Below are positions 14,876 to 17,627 of a stretch of DNA of 17,627 nt, piece by piece. A program made the position numbers and the translations under genes. Origin of the DNA: Clostridium sp. UBA2485 (GTDB lineage Bacteria > Bacillota > Clostridia > Clostridiales > Clostridiaceae); contig NZ_DDOV01000033.1 in the NCBI RefSeq assembly GCF_002341865.1, positions 46,937-64,563 of the forward strand, written 5' to 3'. The notes under the pieces are model-generated. The model did no database searches. It was given only the letters and a program-made list of their open reading frames with translations, and was not told where the DNA came from. Positions within the stretch are counted from its first letter, which is position 1; the number at the start of each line of letters is the position of its first letter.

Positions 14876-15565
14876 TTAATTCTCCTTCCATCTATATCCT
14901 GTTCCCCAAATAGTCTCTATAAATTTAGGCTCCGATGGATTATCTTCTATTTTACTTCTTATTCTTCTTATATTAACATCTATAATTTTATTTTCTCCTA
15001 TATAATTATATCCCCACACCATATCTAAAAGCTCGTCCCTACTAAAAGCTTTATTAGGATTTTCCATGAAAATCTTCATAAGCATATATTCCTTAGGTGT
15101 TAAATCAATTTCTATATCATTTTTATAAATTTTTTTACTATATAAATCTATTTTAAAATTACTAGAATATAGATAGTTGCCATCATGATTTTTTTTGCTA
15201 TACTTAATTCTTCTAAGTAGTGAGTTAATTATAGCAATTAGTTCTAAAGGGTTAAATGGCTTTACTAAATAATGATCTGCTCCAAATTCTAATCCCATTA
15301 TTCTATCAGTATCTTGTCCTCGAGCAGTTAACATTATAATACCTAACTCTTCGTACTCTTTTTTTAATATTTCACAGACTTTAAATCCATCTATTCCTGG
15401 AAGCATTATATCTAGAATAACTACATCTGGTGATTCTTCTCTTGCTTTCTTTATACCATCCTCTCCACTTGCTGCTTCTATAACATCAAAGTTCTCTCGC
15501 TTTAAACTTATTTTAAGAAATTTTCTTATAGAAGTTTCATCCTCAACTATTAAAATTCTAGCCAT
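14876..15565 (-). CDS. OmpR/PhoB-family response regulator
   Basis: A 229-residue DNA-binding regulator. The receiver domain (1-120) has acidic pocket E8 and D9, phospho-acceptor D52 (LDIML), T80 (MLTARG) and K102 (VKPFNP). A winged-helix effector domain (about 130-228) includes LTPKEYMLM, the recognition region IIDVNIRRIRSKIE and the C-terminal IWGTGYRW. It pairs with the downstream histidine kinase. The ATG at 15565 has the full AGGAGGTG site at 15573-15580. The gene starts the operon, with a terminator at 15662-15681 separating it from the small membrane protein gene. The intervening AT-rich 15581-15661 presumably carries the promoter, which I could not place confidently. Target genes are unknown. 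Confidence 0.94.
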   Translation of the reverse strand: MARILIVEDETSIRKFLKISLKRENFDVIEAASGEDGIKKAREESPDVVILDIMLPGIDGFKVCEILKKEYEELGIIMLTARGQDTDRIMGLEFGADHYLVKPFNPLELIAIINSLLRRIKYSKKNHDGNYLYSSNFKIDLYSKKIYKNDIEIDLTPKEYMLMKIFMENPNKAFSRDELLDMVWGYNYIGENKIIDVNIRRIRSKIEDNPSEPKFIETIWGTGYRWKEN

Positions 15566-15661
15566 TATCTCGCACCTCCTAAATATCGTAAAAACATAAC
15601 AATTATAAAACTATTTTTTCTCTTAATTATGTTATAGTATAATATTTTAAAATTAAAAACA

Positions 15662-15681
15662 AGACCACAAAACTGTGGTCT
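15662..15681 (-). terminator. Rho-independent terminator of the small membrane protein gene
   Basis: AGACCACA (15662-15669) pairs perfectly with TGTGGTCT (15674-15681) over a 4-base loop. Read on the minus strand it runs into TTGTTTTTAATTTT, about 8 bases after the stop codon. Confidence 0.8.
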
Positions 15682-15688
15682 ATTATTA

Positions 15689-16039
15689 CTATTTATCTGA
15701 CTCTTTTTTAGCGTCCTCATATTCAACATCAATAATGGTAGAATTACCATAATCCATATTATTATCCTTTGATTTACTATATGATGTATGAGAACTTGTA
15801 GTATTATGCGGATTATTAGTATATCCCTTTTTTTCCTTAAAGTTTTTATTAAACTCCTTTTGTGATTTATTAAATTTATATCTCCAATAAGCCACAGCTA
15901 AAACTATAACTAATAATAAAATCATAACTAATGTAAATATCCCACTTATTACAATGCCTAATACACTTAAAATACTAGGTCCCAATACAATAATTAAAAC
16001 TATTGCCAATACAGCGTATAATATATTTTTACTATCCAT
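15689..16039 (-). CDS. Small two-helix membrane protein, hypothetical
   Basis: A 116-residue protein. Two hydrophobic helices (about 6-28 and 30-52) are separated by a short Gly/Ser turn. A cytoplasmic tail follows that is first basic (RYKFNKSQKEFNKNFKEKK), then Ser/Thr/Asn-rich, and finally acidic (VEYEDAKKESDK). No family is recognised. The ATG at 16039 is preceded by AGAGGGG about 11 bases upstream, a long but acceptable spacing. It has its own terminator, so it is not clearly part of the two-component operon, although it lies directly before it on the same strand. The hydrophobicity pattern, the ribosome site and the terminator all support a real gene. Confidence 0.75.
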   Translation of the reverse strand: MDSKNILYAVLAIVLIIVLGPSILSVLGIVISGIFTLVMILLLVIVLAVAYWRYKFNKSQKEFNKNFKEKKGYTNNPHNTTSSHTSYSKSKDNNMDYGNSTIIDVEYEDAKKESDK

Positions 16040-16150
16040 GTCGTATTTTTCCCCTCTTTAAGTAATAACTTTTTCTACTAATTTAATTATAATATAATTT
16101 CTTTATATTTTCTCTTTACACTTAAAAGTTTAATGAAATTTTAATAAACC

Positions 16151-16891
16151 TTATAATATTGCACCATCTACATTTATAATTTGTCCTGTTATGTATTTAG
16201 ACCCATCACCGGCTAGAAAAACTACTGCTTTTGCCACATCTTCTCCTTCTCCTAATCTCCCTAAAGGTATTTCATCCACCATTGAATTTAATTCTTCTTC
16301 ACTCATCCAAGAATTCATTTCTGTATTTATAATTCCTGGAGCTACGGCATTAACTCTTATATTACTAGGTGCTAATTCTTTTGCTAATGCCCTAGTAAAT
16401 AAGTTTACTGCACCTTTAGAAGCAGAATATATTACTTCACAGGATGCACCAACATTTCCCCACATAGATGATATATTTATAATATTTCCACTTTCCTTTG
16501 TAATCATGTATTTACACACATGATTACACATATTAAAAATCGCCTTCATATTTGTATTCATTATTGAATCATAATCTTTCTCATCCATATCTATAAAGAG
16601 ACCAACTTTAGAGATAGCTGCATTATTAACTAATATATCAATTTTACCAAAGTCTTCGATAACTTTGGTTACTAAACTCTTACAAAAGTTATAATCTGAA
16701 ATATCACCTTTTATTAATATGCCATATCCACCTATTAATTTAATTTCCTCTAAAGTTTTTTCTGCACTCTCATCATCATTTTTATAGTTTAAAATTACAC
16801 TGGCACCTTCTTTCGACAATTCTAAAGCTATACTTTTTCCTATTCCTCTAGTTCCGCCCGTTATTATGGCTACCTTCCCTTTTAAGCTCAT
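16151..16891 (-). CDS. SDR-family oxidoreductase, FabG/YmfI-like
   Basis: A 246-residue classical short-chain dehydrogenase with a Rossmann fold. It has the nucleotide motif TGGTRGIG (11-18), NNAA (89-92), N114, S142 (NISS), Y155 and K159 (YSASK), and a C-terminal GQIINVDG. NADP(H) is likely, given the Arg in TGGTRGIG. The segment WGxxGASCEVxYSxSKGA resembles the YmfI branch (EF-P 5-aminopentanone reductase in Bacillus), so a role in EF-P modification is possible. A 3-oxoacyl-ACP or other ketone substrate is the alternative, and there are no fab genes nearby. The frame opens at an ATG at 16900, but that ATG directly abuts AGGAG; the ATG at 16891, 9 bases from GGAG, is preferred. An operator-like palindrome sits in its promoter. 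Confidence 0.88.
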   Translation of the reverse strand: MSLKGKVAIITGGTRGIGKSIALELSKEGASVILNYKNDDESAEKTLEEIKLIGGYGILIKGDISDYNFCKSLVTKVIEDFGKIDILVNNAAISKVGLFIDMDEKDYDSIMNTNMKAIFNMCNHVCKYMITKESGNIINISSMWGNVGASCEVIYSASKGAVNLFTRALAKELAPSNIRVNAVAPGIINTEMNSWMSEEELNSMVDEIPLGRLGEGEDVAKAVVFLAGDGSKYITGQIINVDGAIL

Positions 16892-16923
16892 ACACTTCAT
16901 CTCCTACAACATTATTAATTTCT

Positions 16924-16953
16924 ATTTTAAAGCACTTAGCTAAGTCTTTTCAA
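16924..16953 (-). promoter_or_regulatory. SDR gene promoter with palindromic operator in the spacer
   Basis: On the minus strand TTGAAA (16953-16948) and TAAAAT (16929-16924) are 18 bp apart. Inside the spacer lies the perfect 12-bp palindrome ACTTAGCTAAGT (16934-16945). With flanking AAAG and CTTT it extends to about 22 bp with one C-C mismatch. A repressor bound here would occlude RNA polymerase. The regulator is unknown. Confidence 0.5.
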
Positions 16954-17260
16954 TTTTAGATTACTTTAACTACGTAGTAAAATCTTCAAAATCTTACTTT
17001 TTTCTCTTTATTACTACTTATATTGCTAATAAATTAACAACTTGTCATTACAATTTTTTCCATTCATTATTAACATTTAAAATCTATTTTTTATATAAAT
17101 ATATATGAATCTATATAATTTTGAAATAGTTTTCTGAATTTTTTTCTATTTAATCCATATAAATCAATTATTTAAATATGTTATATTAATATTTTGAGGT
17201 TTATAATCAATAAAATTTAATAATTTAAGATTATTCTTAATTTTCTTAATATTACTTCTT
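16954..17260. other. AT-rich intergenic region, no gene seen
   Basis: This gap between the divergently oriented SDR and ferredoxin genes has no ORF of note with a ribosome site. The only local structure is the 10-bp palindrome ACTACGTAGT (16969-16978), upstream of the SDR promoter, which might be a second regulatory site. The rest is near-homopolymeric AT sequence. Confidence 0.5.
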
Positions 17261-17323
17261 ATTTTGATTTAATTCAAAATATTTGTATAAATACTTTATT
17301 ATTGTTAAAAGTTATGTTATTAT
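17261..17323 (+). promoter_or_regulatory. Candidate ferredoxin promoter with upstream inverted repeat
   Basis: TATTAT (17318-17323) is preceded by TG one base upstream, an extended -10, with a weak TTTATT -35 at 17295-17300. Further up, ATTTTGA (17261-17267) and TCAAAAT (17274-17280) form a perfect inverted repeat that could be an activator or repressor site. The predicted start near 17330 leaves a short leader. Confidence 0.4.
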
Positions 17324-17357
17324 ATTGTTGAATTAGAAATAAGGGAGGGTTTTTGTT

Positions 17358-17528
17358 ATGGCTTATAAAATAGTTGATGCTTGTATTAGCTGCGGAGCTT
17401 GTGAATCTGAGTGCCCAGTTAACTGTATAAGTGCTGGAGACGGATTATATGTTATAGATCCAAACACTTGTATCGAGTGTGGTGCTTGCGCTAGCGTTTG
17501 CCCAGTTGGAGCTCCAGTTCAAGAATAA
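17358..17528 (+). CDS. 2[4Fe-4S] ferredoxin, clostridial type
   Basis: A 56-residue electron carrier. It has two CxxCxxCxxxCP motifs: C9, C12, C15, C19 and C38, C41, C44, C48. They bind two low-potential [4Fe-4S] clusters, with the last cysteine of each motif completing the other cluster. The start MAYKIVDAC and the end CPVGAPVQE are almost those of the Clostridium pasteurianum protein, which serves pyruvate:ferredoxin oxidoreductase, hydrogenase and other redox enzymes. A ninth cysteine, C23 in CPVNC, replaces the Ala usual in that protein. The ATG follows AAGGGAGGG (17341-17349) with an 8-base spacer. The gene is monocistronic with its own terminator. Confidence 0.97.
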   Translation: MAYKIVDACISCGACESECPVNCISAGDGLYVIDPNTCIECGACASVCPVGAPVQE

Positions 17529-17550
17529 TTGAACATATAATATAAAAAGT

Positions 17551-17590
17551 ACAAGCTATTAACTAAATTAATAGCTTGTGTTTTTTATTT
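17551..17590 (+). terminator. Rho-independent terminator of the ferredoxin gene
   Basis: A perfect 12-bp stem (17551-17562 with 17568-17579, CTAAA loop) is followed by G and six T, then ATTTTTA. It begins 22 bases after the stop codon. Confidence 0.92.
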
Positions 17591-17606
17591 TTAGAATAAA
17601 ATTATG

Positions 17607-17627
17607 CAATTGAGAATTGAAAATGGA
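17607..17627. repeat. MITE-like repeat element, copy 3 (cut by the window end)
   Basis: The last 21 bases match the left arm of copy 2 (7629-7649) at all but one position (CAATTGAGAATTGAAAATGG against CAATTGATAATTGAAAATGG). The rest of the element would lie beyond the window, directly after the ferredoxin terminator. Confidence 0.5.

Noticed and set aside
15565..15750. 61-residue minus-strand ORF between the regulator and the small membrane protein
   Set aside because: It spans a terminator hairpin and promoter region, overlaps both neighbours and has no ribosome site or domain.
16191..16523. 110-residue plus-strand ORF inside the SDR gene
   Set aside because: Antisense shadow of the SDR coding region.
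1..17627. CRISPR arrays, tRNA or rRNA genes, IS transposases, phage genes
   Set aside because: No regularly spaced repeats, cloverleaf or rRNA-like sequence, and no transposase or integrase domains were seen on either strand.

Overview
The base composition is very AT-rich, with frequent strong AGGAGG-type ribosome binding sites. The 56-residue ferredoxin at the right end is of the classical clostridial 2[4Fe-4S] type, and there is a B12-dependent ribonucleotide reductase. Together these point to an anaerobic low-GC Firmicute, most likely Clostridium sensu stricto. This looks like an ordinary chromosomal housekeeping region: no phage, plasmid, IS transposase, CRISPR, rRNA or tRNA genes were seen.

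Layout, left to right. Bases 1-501 hold a hairpin-rich repeat element, a terminator for a gene outside the window, and the promoter of a SERCA-like Ca2+ P-type ATPase (502-3150, +). A bidirectional terminator separates this from a minus-strand block. In transcription order that block is: a gamma-class carbonic anhydrase-like protein (8320-7814), a second repeat element, a free methionine-(R)-sulfoxide reductase (7608-7102), the S1-domain RNA-binding protein CvfB (7091-6252) and its terminator, a DUF2207 membrane protein (6028-4238), and a COG1237-type metallo-beta-lactamase-fold hydrolase (4068-3244).

A 424-base divergent intergenic region leads to nrdJ (8745-11747, +). It holds a 77-base structured element, a consensus promoter overlapped by two NrdR boxes 31 bp apart, and an unusual initiation region. 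In that region a strong Shine-Dalgarno lies 36 nt from the nrdJ AUG, and the two are separated by a 25-nt hairpin that also contains a 14-codon overlapping leader ORF. This initiation region is the most interesting feature of the window.

Right of nrdJ a second minus-strand block begins. A FabG/YmfI-like short-chain dehydrogenase (16891-16151) has a 12-bp palindrome inside its promoter. It is followed by a small two-helix membrane protein (16039-15689) with a terminator, then a compact OmpR-family response regulator - histidine kinase - lipoprotein operon (15565-11891). That operon is probably a cell-envelope or extracellular sensing module in which the lipoprotein is an accessory or output protein (inference). 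The window ends with the ferredoxin gene (17358-17528, +), its terminator, and the first 21 bases of a third repeat copy.

The repeat copies at 20-160 and 7629-7813, plus the partial one at 17607, share an outer inverted repeat. The two full copies also share internal hairpins whose sequences differ but whose pairing is preserved. This suggests a small non-autonomous mobile or structural element family. No clearly new multi-gene system was recognised; the novelty here lies in regulatory and structural DNA and in an unrecognised lipoprotein.
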